A stretch of 64,000 nucleotides of DNA, from contig JBFXHX010000015.1 of NCBI GenBank assembly GCA_050176585.1, forward strand, positions 1 to 64,000, read 5' to 3'. The notes beneath the pieces were generated by a model that worked only from the letters and a program-made list of their open reading frames with translations, ran no database searches and was not told the DNA's origin. This DNA comes from CAYYWP01 sp050176585 (GTDB lineage Bacteria; Desulfobacterota; Binatia; HRBIN30; CADEER01). Every line of letters begins with the position of its first letter. Within the stretch, counting starts at the first letter, position 1. The position numbers and the translations under genes are program-made. Below, one piece after another: positions 29,651-37,168 of this stretch.

Positions 29651-29965
29651 GTGCGATCCCTCCCGATCGGCCCCATCGAACCGTGCCCGATCCGCAAGGC
29701 CAGCTACTATCGCTTGTAATATCGCTGAATGGCGCGGGATCAGTACAAACCCGCATTCGTCGCGTCAAGGACCGCGACGCGCACGTGCCATGTGCCGCTG
29801 CTGCAGGCGCGATTCGGGCGGCGCGCTCATGCGTGTTGACAGTGCGCTATTACGAACGCGCTGCATGGCATCTCCGCAGCCGCGAGCCGGCACAGTGCCA
29901 TTGGAGCGGTGCGGCCACGTGACGCCACGACGCGTGCTCACCGCAGCGCCTCGCCGCCCACGCCC
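29651..29965. other. Divergent intergenic region between the M-S-L operon and glycerate kinase
   Basis: No gene is supported in this 315-base stretch. It must hold promoters for both directions. On the plus strand there is a TTGACA at 29836-29841 but no matching -10 at standard spacing. On the minus strand the most AT-rich patch (TATTAC, near 29720) lies about 70 bases upstream of the FAD-subunit start. A weak GG-N10-GC element at 29866-29880 lacks a proper -12 sequence. Confidence 0.4.
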
Positions 29966-31087
29966 ATGAACATCGTGGTCGCGATGGATTCGTTCAAAGG
30001 GTCCCTCGCTGCGGGACAGGCGTGCGACGCGGTCGCGCGCGGCCTCGCCGCCGTGCTTCCGTCCGCGGCGGTGCGCGCTATGCCGATGGCCGACGGCGGC
30101 GAAGGAACCGCCGCGGTCCTGCGCGACCTGCTCGGCGGTGAGAACGTGCAAGTGGACGTGCACGGTCCGCTACCGGGACAGCGCGTGCGCGCATCCTTCG
30201 CTCGGATCGCGAGCCGCCGCCTGGACGTCGTCGAAATGGCCGCCGCGAGTGGCTTGACACTCGTCCCGCGCGCGGGTCTCGACCCGATGGTCGCGACGAC
30301 GTACGGCACCGGAGAGCTCCTCCGCGAGGCGCTGCGCGGCGGAGGAGACGTCTGGCTCAGCGTCGGTGGGAGCGCGACCGTCGATGGCGGCGTCGGCGCG
30401 GCGATGGCGCTGGGCTGGCGTTTCGAGGATGCGCGCAGCCGGCCGATCGGCCTCGGCGGGGCGGCGCTCGAACGGATTGTCCGCATCGTGCCAGCGCCGC
30501 CGAGCGGCGCGGCCGTCGATGTATTGTGCGACGTGGAGAACCCCTTGCTCGGTCCGAAGGGCGCCGCGCGGACCTTCGGTCCGCAAAAGGGCGCGACGCC
30601 GGAGATGGTGGAGCGGCTGGAAGCCGGTCTGGCGAATCTCGCTGCGCGTCTCCGCGAACAGGTCGGCGTCGACGTCGGCCTGCTGCGCGGCGGCGGCGCC
30701 GCCGGGGGGCTCGCCGCGGGGGCGGTCGCGTTCCTCGGCGCGCGGCTGGTGCCCGGAATCGATCGCGTGATGATCTGTGCCGGGCTGCCCGACGCGCTGC
30801 GGGACGCGGACTGGGTCGTGACCGGCGAAGGCCGCTTCGACGCGACGTCGCTCGAGGGCAAGGTCGTCTCAGGCGTGATTCGCGCTGCGCGCGCGGCGGG
30901 CGTATGCGTGGCTGTGCTCGCCGGGCAGGTCGCGCTCGCGGAATCGGACTGGCGCGCTGCTGGCGTGTCCGCTGTGGCATCCCTCTGCGACGGCGGCGTT
31001 GCCGCTGCAGAGGCGATGGCGCGCGCGGCGCATTACGCGCGACGTGCCGCGGAGGCGCTTGGGCGATCATGGTCGGGCGCGTGTTGA
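29966..31087 (+). CDS. glxK: Glycerate kinase (GlxK/GarK type, glycerate 2-kinase)
   Basis: A 373-residue kinase of the GlxK/GarK family, which phosphorylates D-glycerate, normally to 2-phosphoglycerate. Signature blocks are NIVVAMDSFKGSLAAGQAC, MPMADGGEGTAAVLRDLLGG, SVGGSATVDGGVGAAMALGW, AGGLAAGAVAFLGARLVPGI and VVTGEGRFDATSLEGKV. The ATG is chosen by family alignment; the frame is open upstream, but that part has no family sequence. It converges on a D-2-hydroxyacid dehydrogenase gene with a 51-base gap. The pair fits hydroxypyruvate/glyoxylate to glycerate to glycolysis. The serine and glycine enzymes at 17802-23792 feed the same area of metabolism. Confidence 0.93.
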   Translation: MNIVVAMDSFKGSLAAGQACDAVARGLAAVLPSAAVRAMPMADGGEGTAAVLRDLLGGENVQVDVHGPLPGQRVRASFARIASRRLDVVEMAAASGLTLVPRAGLDPMVATTYGTGELLREALRGGGDVWLSVGGSATVDGGVGAAMALGWRFEDARSRPIGLGGAALERIVRIVPAPPSGAAVDVLCDVENPLLGPKGAARTFGPQKGATPEMVERLEAGLANLAARLREQVGVDVGLLRGGGAAGGLAAGAVAFLGARLVPGIDRVMICAGLPDALRDADWVVTGEGRFDATSLEGKVVSGVIRAARAAGVCVAVLAGQVALAESDWRAAGVSAVASLCDGGVAAAEAMARAAHYARRAAEALGRSWSGAC

Positions 31088-31138
31088 GCCGAGCTCATCG
31101 CGCCGCTCCAGACCGCGCGTTTCAGTCGGCCGATCTCC

Positions 31139-32098
31139 TCACGGGTTGACGACGTTCACCGCGTTGCCGGCGAGGAAGGCGGCGATGTTCTCCGCGGCCG
31201 TCTTCATCAGGCGGCGGCGCGCGGCCAGGGTAGCCCATGCCATGTGCGGGGTGATGGTGATGTTCTTGGCGGAGAGCAGCGGGTTGTCCGGGCGGATCGG
31301 TTCGACCGAGACGACGTCGCAAGCCGCGCCGGCGATGCGACCCGCGTTCAGTGCGTCGGCGAGGTCGCGCTCGTTCACGAGACCGCCGCGGGCGGTGTTG
31401 ATGAGATAGACATCGGGTTTCATGCTCGCGATGAGCGCGGCATCGACCATGCCGACATTGTCCGGCGTCTGCGGGCAGTGCAGGCTGACGAAGTCGGCTT
31501 CGGAGACCAGCACGCCCAGCTCGCGCCACTCGACCGGGTGGCGCGGCGGTTCGCCCCGGTGCTCATCGCAGGCGAGCACGCGCATTCCGAAAGCATGCGC
31601 CAGCTCGCCGACGCGGCGGCCAATCCGGCCGAACCCGACGATCCCCATCGCCTTGTCCACGAGCTCGACCAGTGGCGAGTCCCAAAACGAGAAATCGCGG
31701 CGCGCCGTCCATTCGCCCGCGTGGACCGCGGCGGCATAGTGCGCCACGTGATGGCAGTGCTCGAGGATGAGCGCGAAGACGAACTGCGCCACCGCGTCGG
31801 TGCCGTAGACCGGCACGTTCGTGACCGGGATGCCGCGCGCCCTCGCGGCGGTGGTGTCGACGACGTCGAATCCCGTTGCGAGCACGCCGATGTACCGCAC
31901 CGCACCGAGCTTCGAAAGCGCGTCGGCCGTCAGATGGGTCTTGTTCGTCAGTAAGAGCTCCGCGGCCTGTGCGCGCGCCACGATCTGATCAGGCGGAGTC
32001 CGATCGTACACGGTGAGCTCGCCCAAGGCGGCGATGTCATCCCAGGGGTTGTCGCCCGGGTTCAGCGTGAAGCCGTCGAGCACCACGATCCGCCGCAT
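31139..32098 (-). CDS. D-2-hydroxyacid dehydrogenase (hydroxypyruvate/glyoxylate reductase-like)
   Basis: A 319-residue NAD(P)-dependent D-2-hydroxyacid dehydrogenase. The nucleotide-binding loop is VGFGRIGRRVGELAHAFGM. The catalytic Arg lies in LINTARGGLVNERDL, the Glu in VVSVEPIRPDNPLL, and the His in ITITPHMAWATL. It resembles glycerate dehydrogenases: MRRIVVLDGFTLNPGDNPWD at the start is typical of that group. It probably interconverts hydroxypyruvate and D-glycerate, feeding the convergent glycerate kinase. The ATG at this position follows GGGGAGGGAAG; a GTG five codons further upstream would overlap that ribosome site. Confidence 0.9.
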   Translation of the reverse strand: MRRIVVLDGFTLNPGDNPWDDIAALGELTVYDRTPPDQIVARAQAAELLLTNKTHLTADALSKLGAVRYIGVLATGFDVVDTTAARARGIPVTNVPVYGTDAVAQFVFALILEHCHHVAHYAAAVHAGEWTARRDFSFWDSPLVELVDKAMGIVGFGRIGRRVGELAHAFGMRVLACDEHRGEPPRHPVEWRELGVLVSEADFVSLHCPQTPDNVGMVDAALIASMKPDVYLINTARGGLVNERDLADALNAGRIAGAACDVVSVEPIRPDNPLLSAKNITITPHMAWATLAARRRLMKTAAENIAAFLAGNAVNVVNP

Positions 32099-32187
32099 CG
32101 CTTCCCTCCCCACATCAGCGGGGGGCTTTAGTCAAGCTGTAGCGCCGGCGGCGCTGGGAGGGTGGCCCTAGCGGCGTTGGCGGTCGC

Positions 32188-32205
32188 CCGAAACTGCAGT
32201 TTCGG
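32188..32205. repeat. Perfect 18-bp palindrome, possible operator
   Basis: CCGAAACTGCAGTTTCGG is its own reverse complement. It lies about 310 bases upstream of the first DUF1329 gene and 90 bases upstream of the divergent dehydrogenase gene. Its symmetry and position suit a dimeric regulator, possibly for the dehydrogenase gene. Confidence 0.5.
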
Positions 32206-32267
32206 TGGACGACGGTGGGCGGCGAGCGACGGTGATCGACGGTCGCGCAGCCGATCCTAAAAGCTAT

Positions 32268-32286
32268 TCAGAACGCCGCGTTCTGA
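32268..32286. repeat. Inverted repeat with 9-bp arms, possible operator
   Basis: TCAGAACGC and GCGTTCTGA are perfect complements separated by one C. It lies 63 bases from the preceding palindrome and about 230 bases upstream of the DUF1329 start. It could bind a dimeric regulator. Confidence 0.45.
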
Positions 32287-32515
32287 GGCCGAGAGCAACC
32301 CGCGATGGCGCGCGGCGATGACCAGCCGACTGCCGGTCAAAAAGCGTCTAGGGGGAAAGCACGACTGGTGGCTCAGGGGTTGTCCGCCAGTAGGTAACTC
32401 TCCGCGCGCAGCATTGAGCACCCGCGTACATCTGTAGCCCAGCGGAGCACGTATAGCCGTTGGAGGGTCGAACACGCGTTCGGAGCCTACTCATTCCTAA
32501 ACGAAGGAGGCATCT

Positions 32516-33790
32516 ATGGGTACAGACCGATGGTGGCGTGGTGGCTTGGTCGCGATCGGCGTGCTGACCGCCGCGAGCATGGCGCTCGCGTATCCGGCGA
32601 CAGATCCGCAGGCCGAGAACGAAGCCAAGCAGGTCGTCGGCAAGGACTACATGCAGATGATCGCCGGCAAGCCGTACAAGATCACGCCGGGCGAGAAGCC
32701 GGGCACCTTCAACGTGTCCTGGGGCGACGAGAGCATGGTGTGGGAGCCCAAGCCGTGGCACACCAAGAGCCTGAAGGATCAGGGCCCGGCGGTGTACGAC
32801 CGCTGGATTCAGCCCGATCTGCCGTTCCCCTGGGAACACACGATTGCGGAACGGCTTAACTACAGCGGGGCTGAGGTCCACGACCGGATGTGGACGCCGT
32901 ATGACTTCAACGAATACGGTGCCAACTACATCACGGTGTGGGGTGTTGACCTGACATCTCCCGACGGCACGCCACGGAACAAAGTTCTGTTTGAATGGTG
33001 TCGGGCATATCGCCGAGATCCGCGCGGTTTACCCGATGACCAGATCGGCAAGGTCCGCGCGAAGTACAGTTTCATTTTCGTTGCACCCGACGACTATCGC
33101 GGATTGGGAATCAACACCACGATTTTCTTTGGTGACAAGTTCAATGAAGAGTATTTGTACACCCCATCAAGCCGCAAAATTCGCCGGCTACCGCAGGCGG
33201 CACGCCAGGATATCATCCCGGGCACGATTGGCCGCTGGGAGGACTTTCCGCAGGTGAAGCCGTTTCCCGACATCGATTATAAGGTCGTGGGCTATACGCT
33301 CTACAAAGGTCAGCCAGACGGCACGTTCGGCTATTCGATGGACACCGAAGCGGAGAAAATCAACGTCGGTATGGACGGCATAGGCGAACCGTGCCGAATC
33401 TACGAGCAGCACCCGCACTCGTCCTCATATTGGTACGGCAAGAAGGTCAACATCTGCGGAATTAAATCGGGCACCTGCTGGTACGAGACGTTATACGACC
33501 ACAGTGGCGAGCTGTCCCGTACGCGGGTTATGCGGCGCCCGATTTGCAACGAGGATCCGCGGCTGCAGAACAAGACTTTCCAGGGAGCCAATGAGGACGT
33601 CCCCAAGGACAAGCTCGAGGATTGGCAGACTATATGGGGTGGGGAGCACCTCACCGATTTGAAGAGCGGCTTCACCATGACGTGGTACATCCAGAAATTC
33701 TGGATCGACTACGACAATATGCCGCGCGATATCGTGAACGTGGAAAACCTGACCAAAGAACCGGTCCGCAAGATTCTGTTTTGGGAATAG
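32516..33790 (+). CDS. DUF1329 family exported protein, copy 1
   Basis: A 424-residue protein with an N-terminal signal peptide (hydrophobic stretch about residues 9-25, ending ASMALA before Tyr-Pro). The mature part matches DUF1329, a family of proteins related to outer-membrane lipoprotein-sorting folds. The best anchor is FLYTPSSRK-like EYLYTPSSRKIRRLPQAA, with WYIQKFWIDYDNMPRDIV near the end. DUF1329 genes often accompany degradation of hydrophobic compounds, but their function is unproven. It has GAAGGAGG ten bases upstream. A highly similar copy follows, and then a GAF/sigma-54 regulator. Its codon use appears less GC-biased in the central part than in the copy. Confidence 0.85.
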   Translation: MGTDRWWRGGLVAIGVLTAASMALAYPATDPQAENEAKQVVGKDYMQMIAGKPYKITPGEKPGTFNVSWGDESMVWEPKPWHTKSLKDQGPAVYDRWIQPDLPFPWEHTIAERLNYSGAEVHDRMWTPYDFNEYGANYITVWGVDLTSPDGTPRNKVLFEWCRAYRRDPRGLPDDQIGKVRAKYSFIFVAPDDYRGLGINTTIFFGDKFNEEYLYTPSSRKIRRLPQAARQDIIPGTIGRWEDFPQVKPFPDIDYKVVGYTLYKGQPDGTFGYSMDTEAEKINVGMDGIGEPCRIYEQHPHSSSYWYGKKVNICGIKSGTCWYETLYDHSGELSRTRVMRRPICNEDPRLQNKTFQGANEDVPKDKLEDWQTIWGGEHLTDLKSGFTMTWYIQKFWIDYDNMPRDIVNVENLTKEPVRKILFWE

Positions 33791-33803
33791 TGCCCAACGG
33801 CGA

Positions 33804-33830
33804 GGCCAGGGGTGGTCGACGCCCCTGGCC
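33804..33830 (+). terminator. Strong hairpin between the two DUF1329 genes
   Basis: GGCCAGGGG and CCCCTGGCC form a perfect nine-base stem with a nine-base loop, starting 13 bases after the stop of copy 1. There is no T-run. It may be a Rho-assisted terminator or an mRNA-stabilising hairpin that makes the levels of the two proteins differ. Confidence 0.5.
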
Positions 33831-34009
33831 TGCACGCCATTGTTGCGGGTAACGGCGCCCAGACCGCTGCCCTCAACCCTGCCGGCGTAAGCCCTCTCTC
33901 TCCGTGAGCTCTTGGATTCGGGTTCGCCCGCAGCATCTAGTGAACATTGCTCCTCGTATCCACATCAGCAGAGGGTGTTCGACCAGATCGACCGAGCAAG
34001 GAGGTTTCC

Positions 34010-35254
34010 ATGCGCTCAGATCGATTTCTGGTAGGTTCTCTGGTCGTGGTCGGGCTGCTGATCTTCGCCACCGGTGTGTCGGCGTACCCGAAGTCGGATG
34101 CGGAGGCCGTGGCGGTCGCTTCACAGAAGGTGGGGCAGGACTATACGCAAATGATCTACGGCAAGCCGTACAAGATCATACCCGGCGATAAGCCCGGGAC
34201 CTTCAATGTGTCGTGGGGTGACGAAAGCATGGTGTGGGAGCCGAAGCCCTGGCACCCAAAGAGCCTCAAGGAGCAAGGTCCGGCGGTGTATGACCGCTGG
34301 ATCCAGCCCGATCTTCCCTATCCATGGGAGACCACGCTCGCCCAGCGCGAGAAGCAGGACGGTCGCGAAATTCACGACCGCGCTTACACGGCTTTGTACT
34401 TCAACGAGTTCGGGAAGAATTACATCGATATATGGGCGATCGACCTGACCTCACCGGACGGGACACCGCGCAACAAGGAATTGTTTGAATGGCTCGTGGC
34501 GTACCGGCGTGATCCCACCGGTCTTCCCCCGGATCAAGTAGGAGAGGTGCGCTGCAAGTACATGTTCACCTTCGTAGCTCCGGACGACTACCGCGGGCTC
34601 GGCATCAACACGACGATCTTCTTCGGCGACCGCTTCAACGAGGAGTTTCTCTACACGCCTTCCAGCCGCAAGGTGCGCCGGCTGCCGCAGGCCGCGCGCC
34701 AGGACATCATTCCGGGCACGATCGGGCACTGGGAAGACTTCCCACAGGTGAAGCCCTTCCCGGATATCGACTACAGGGTCATCGGCACCACCCTCTACAA
34801 AGGCCAGCCCGACGGCACCTATGGCTACTCGCAAAAGACCAAGAGCGAACAGGTCAACATCGGCTTGGACGGTGTCGGCGAGCCCGCGTGGATCTATGAA
34901 ATGACGCCGCACTCTTCGTCCTATTGGTATGCCAAGCAGCGGCGCATCTGTGGGATGAAAGTGGGGAGTTGCTGGTACGAGGATCTATGGGACTCGAAAG
35001 GCGAGTTGACGCGGACCCGGGCCAATCGGCGCTCGATCGCCAAGGACGATCCGCGGCTGCGGAACCCGCGGGACAGCCTCGAGGACTGGCAGATGATGTG
35101 GGGCGGGGAGTACCTGTCGGAAACCAAAACAGGGTTCACGATGTCGTGGTACATCACCGATTTCTGGATCGATTATGAAGGCATGCCGCGCGACATCGTC
35201 AATGTCGACAATTTGGTCAAAGAGCCGGTCCGCAAGATCCTCTTCTGGGAGTAA
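34010..35254 (+). CDS. DUF1329 family exported protein, copy 2
   Basis: A 414-residue paralogue of the preceding protein, with its own signal peptide (hydrophobic residues about 7-24, ending GVSA before Tyr-Pro). Long stretches are the same as copy 1, for example FNVSWGDESMVWEPKPWH, APDDYRGLGINTTIFFGD and the C-terminal EPVRKILFWE. The region around residues 95-115 and a short deletion near residue 360 differ most. The start follows CAAGGAGG. Two copies suggest either a heteromeric complex or different substrates. The next gene on the same strand is a GAF/sigma-54 activator. Confidence 0.86.
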   Translation: MRSDRFLVGSLVVVGLLIFATGVSAYPKSDAEAVAVASQKVGQDYTQMIYGKPYKIIPGDKPGTFNVSWGDESMVWEPKPWHPKSLKEQGPAVYDRWIQPDLPYPWETTLAQREKQDGREIHDRAYTALYFNEFGKNYIDIWAIDLTSPDGTPRNKELFEWLVAYRRDPTGLPPDQVGEVRCKYMFTFVAPDDYRGLGINTTIFFGDRFNEEFLYTPSSRKVRRLPQAARQDIIPGTIGHWEDFPQVKPFPDIDYRVIGTTLYKGQPDGTYGYSQKTKSEQVNIGLDGVGEPAWIYEMTPHSSSYWYAKQRRICGMKVGSCWYEDLWDSKGELTRTRANRRSIAKDDPRLRNPRDSLEDWQMMWGGEYLSETKTGFTMSWYITDFWIDYEGMPRDIVNVDNLVKEPVRKILFWE

Positions 35255-35344
35255 GTACTCGAGGTCCGTGTGGGTGTTCTGCGGCTGACCGTCTAGTTGC
35301 CCCGCACATGCGCGCGGTCTCGAGCAACCGCACAGCCATTTGAT

Positions 35345-35357
35345 CGCGTGTCACGCG
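35345..35357. repeat. Short perfect inverted repeat upstream of the sigma-54 regulator
   Basis: CGCGTG and CACGCG flank a single T. It sits about 68 bases upstream of the regulator start, so autoregulation is possible. Chance occurrence in GC-rich DNA cannot be excluded. Confidence 0.25.
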
Positions 35358-35424
35358 GGGGCGAGCATTCCTGGCGAGGGAGGCTCGTCCGCGGGCTGGA
35401 CGACTTGCGCTCACTTCGCCTACC

Positions 35425-37014
35425 ATGCGGGCCATGGCCGCCGCCGAACCGGTGTCGTCAGGCTGGCGTTCAAAGCCCTCCTCCGCCCAGCGCTGGAGCG
35501 TCGATGCTGAACGACTGCTGGTCGAGACCTCCAACGTCCTCGCCGATCGCCTGGATCCCGAGACCCTCTTTCACACCCTGGCGCACTTGCTGCGCGGGTT
35601 CCTCGCGCTGGACCGCGCCAGTTTGGCCATCTATGACCCGCAACGCGACGGCTTCGAGTTGGTCGCGGTGGCGCTGCACGACGAAAGCCAGCTGGGCAAG
35701 GGATGGTCGATTCCGCGCCGCGGCAGTCAGGTTGGCCGGGGCTTCGATTCCCGACAGCCGTACGTGTCGGTGCACGGGGCTGGCCCTGTGCTCTATGAGG
35801 ACATGCCGCTCATCGGCGAGGGCATGCGCACCGGCGTGATCATCCCGATCATCGTCAACGAACGCCCGGTCGGAACACTCAACGCCGATTCGCGCCTGCC
35901 CGCCGCGCCGTCCGCGATGGACGTGGAGCTGATGACCAAGGTGGTGCGGCAGGTTGGTGCGGTGATGGGGCGCTGGACGCCCAATCGCGGTGCTGAATCG
36001 CTGGATGAAGAGCTCGCGCGGATCGCGGAGATGCACGACCAGCGCGCCGGAATCCTGCTCCGCTGCCCGTCGATCCAGCCGGACGTCGAACGCCTGGTCG
36101 CGCTCGCCAGGGTCGACGCCACCGTGCTCATTACCGGTGAGACGGGCACTGGCAAGGGGCTTCTCGCGCGCACGATCCATACCCTCAGCCCGCGCCGGAA
36201 CCGGCCGTTCGTGAAATGCGACTGTGCCGCGCTGCCGCTGACCCTGATCGAAAGCGATCTCTTCGGCCACGAGAAGGGAGCGTTCACGGGTGCCGATACG
36301 GCTCGCGTCGGCCGCTTCGAGCTCGCGCGCGGAGGGACGCTGTTTCTCGACGAGGTCAGCGAGATTCCGCCCGCCATCCAGGTGAAGCTGCTCGGCGTGC
36401 TCCAGGACCGCCAGATCCAGCGCGTCGGCGGTACGCGGACCATCCCGATCGACGTGCGCGTCATCGCGGCCAGCAATCGCGATCTGCGCGCCGCCGTGGA
36501 TGCCGGGCGCTTTCGCCGCGATCTCTATTATCGCCTCGACGTGTTGAGCCTGCATCTCCCCCCGCTACGGGAGCGCCCAGAGGACATCGTCGTGCTCGCA
36601 CCCCATTTCGCAGAGGCCTACAGCCGAGCCTTTCGGAAACGGAGCGAGGCGATTTCCGCGCACGGCCTCGAACAGCTCACCCGCTATTCGTGGCCCGGAA
36701 ACGTGCGCGAGCTGGAGAACGTCATCCAGCGAGCAGTCGTGTTCGGGCGCGGCGGACCACTCGACATCCCGCCCCACATCCTCGGCGGCGATTCTGCGAC
36801 GGCCAGCGCGTCGCCGCCCATCGCCAATGAGTTTCTGCCGCTGGCCGAGGTCGAGGCCCGGCACATCCGCCAGGTGCTCCAGCACACCGGCGGGCGAATT
36901 GCCGGCCCGCGGGGCGCGGCGCAGATACTCGGGTTGCATCCAAACACCTTGCGCAGCCGGCTGGTCCGGCTCGGAATCCGGACAGCGGCCAAAACCGAGT
37001 ACGACGGCTCGTAG
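35425..37014 (+). CDS. GAF-domain sigma-54-dependent transcriptional activator
   Basis: A 529-residue activator with three parts. An N-terminal GAF sensor covers about residues 30-185 (DPETLFHTLAHLLRGFLALD to GTLNADSRLP). The central AAA+ domain has Walker A ITGETGTGKGLLAR, the sigma-54 contact loop EKGAFTGADTARVGRFELA, Walker B GTLFLDEVSEIPP and the arginine-containing FRRDLYYRLDVL. The C-terminal Fis-type helix-turn-helix is GAAQILGLHPNTLRSRLVRLG. There is no receiver domain, so it probably senses a small molecule through GAF (NorR/FhlA-like logic). A good sigma-54 promoter lies 60 bases after the stop, in front of a molybdenum hydroxylase gene, which is the most likely target. Confidence 0.95.
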   Translation: MRAMAAAEPVSSGWRSKPSSAQRWSVDAERLLVETSNVLADRLDPETLFHTLAHLLRGFLALDRASLAIYDPQRDGFELVAVALHDESQLGKGWSIPRRGSQVGRGFDSRQPYVSVHGAGPVLYEDMPLIGEGMRTGVIIPIIVNERPVGTLNADSRLPAAPSAMDVELMTKVVRQVGAVMGRWTPNRGAESLDEELARIAEMHDQRAGILLRCPSIQPDVERLVALARVDATVLITGETGTGKGLLARTIHTLSPRRNRPFVKCDCAALPLTLIESDLFGHEKGAFTGADTARVGRFELARGGTLFLDEVSEIPPAIQVKLLGVLQDRQIQRVGGTRTIPIDVRVIAASNRDLRAAVDAGRFRRDLYYRLDVLSLHLPPLRERPEDIVVLAPHFAEAYSRAFRKRSEAISAHGLEQLTRYSWPGNVRELENVIQRAVVFGRGGPLDIPPHILGGDSATASASPPIANEFLPLAEVEARHIRQVLQHTGGRIAGPRGAAQILGLHPNTLRSRLVRLGIRTAAKTEYDGS

Positions 37015-37074
37015 CGACTCCGAGATATCGTATGCGGCGGCGGTGATCGTCGCCGCTCGAGCGATCGCGCATCT

Positions 37075-37090
37075 TGGCATAACCTCTGCT
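37075..37090 (+). promoter_or_regulatory. Predicted sigma-54 (-24/-12) promoter
   Basis: TGGCATAACCTCTGCT matches the consensus TGGCACG-N4-TTGCW, with the invariant GG and GC exactly ten bases apart. It lies 60 bases after the stop of a sigma-54 activator gene and about 80 bases before a CoxL-family gene. An 18-base imperfect dyad (37038-37055, centre GATC) is just upstream. That is close for an enhancer site but could bind a second regulator. Confidence 0.72.
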
Positions 37091-37168
37091 TCGACTGCCT
37101 GAAGGACGTTTCGCTGCAGGGGCGTTGCGCGCCGATGGCGGCGCGGGAACGCCCGGGAGGGTACCGCG

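Larger units (their letters stand above)
32099..32515. other. Non-coding divergent region upstream of the tandem DUF1329 genes
   Basis: No gene is supported in this 417-base stretch. It separates the D-2-hydroxyacid dehydrogenase (-) from the first DUF1329 gene (+). It holds two strong inverted repeats (32188-32205 and 32268-32286) that look like operators. The DUF1329 start is preceded by GAAGGAGG. A near-match to a sigma-54 promoter at 32369-32384 has GT instead of the required GC. Confidence 0.5.

Noticed and set aside
29866..29880. Possible sigma-54 promoter before glycerate kinase (TGGCATCTCCGCAGC)
   Set aside because: GG and GC are ten bases apart, but the -12 region reads CAGC instead of TTGC, and no activator gene is adjacent.
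32369..32384. Possible sigma-54 promoter before DUF1329 copy 1 (TGGCTCAGGGGTTGTC)
   Set aside because: The nearly invariant GC of the -12 element is GT.
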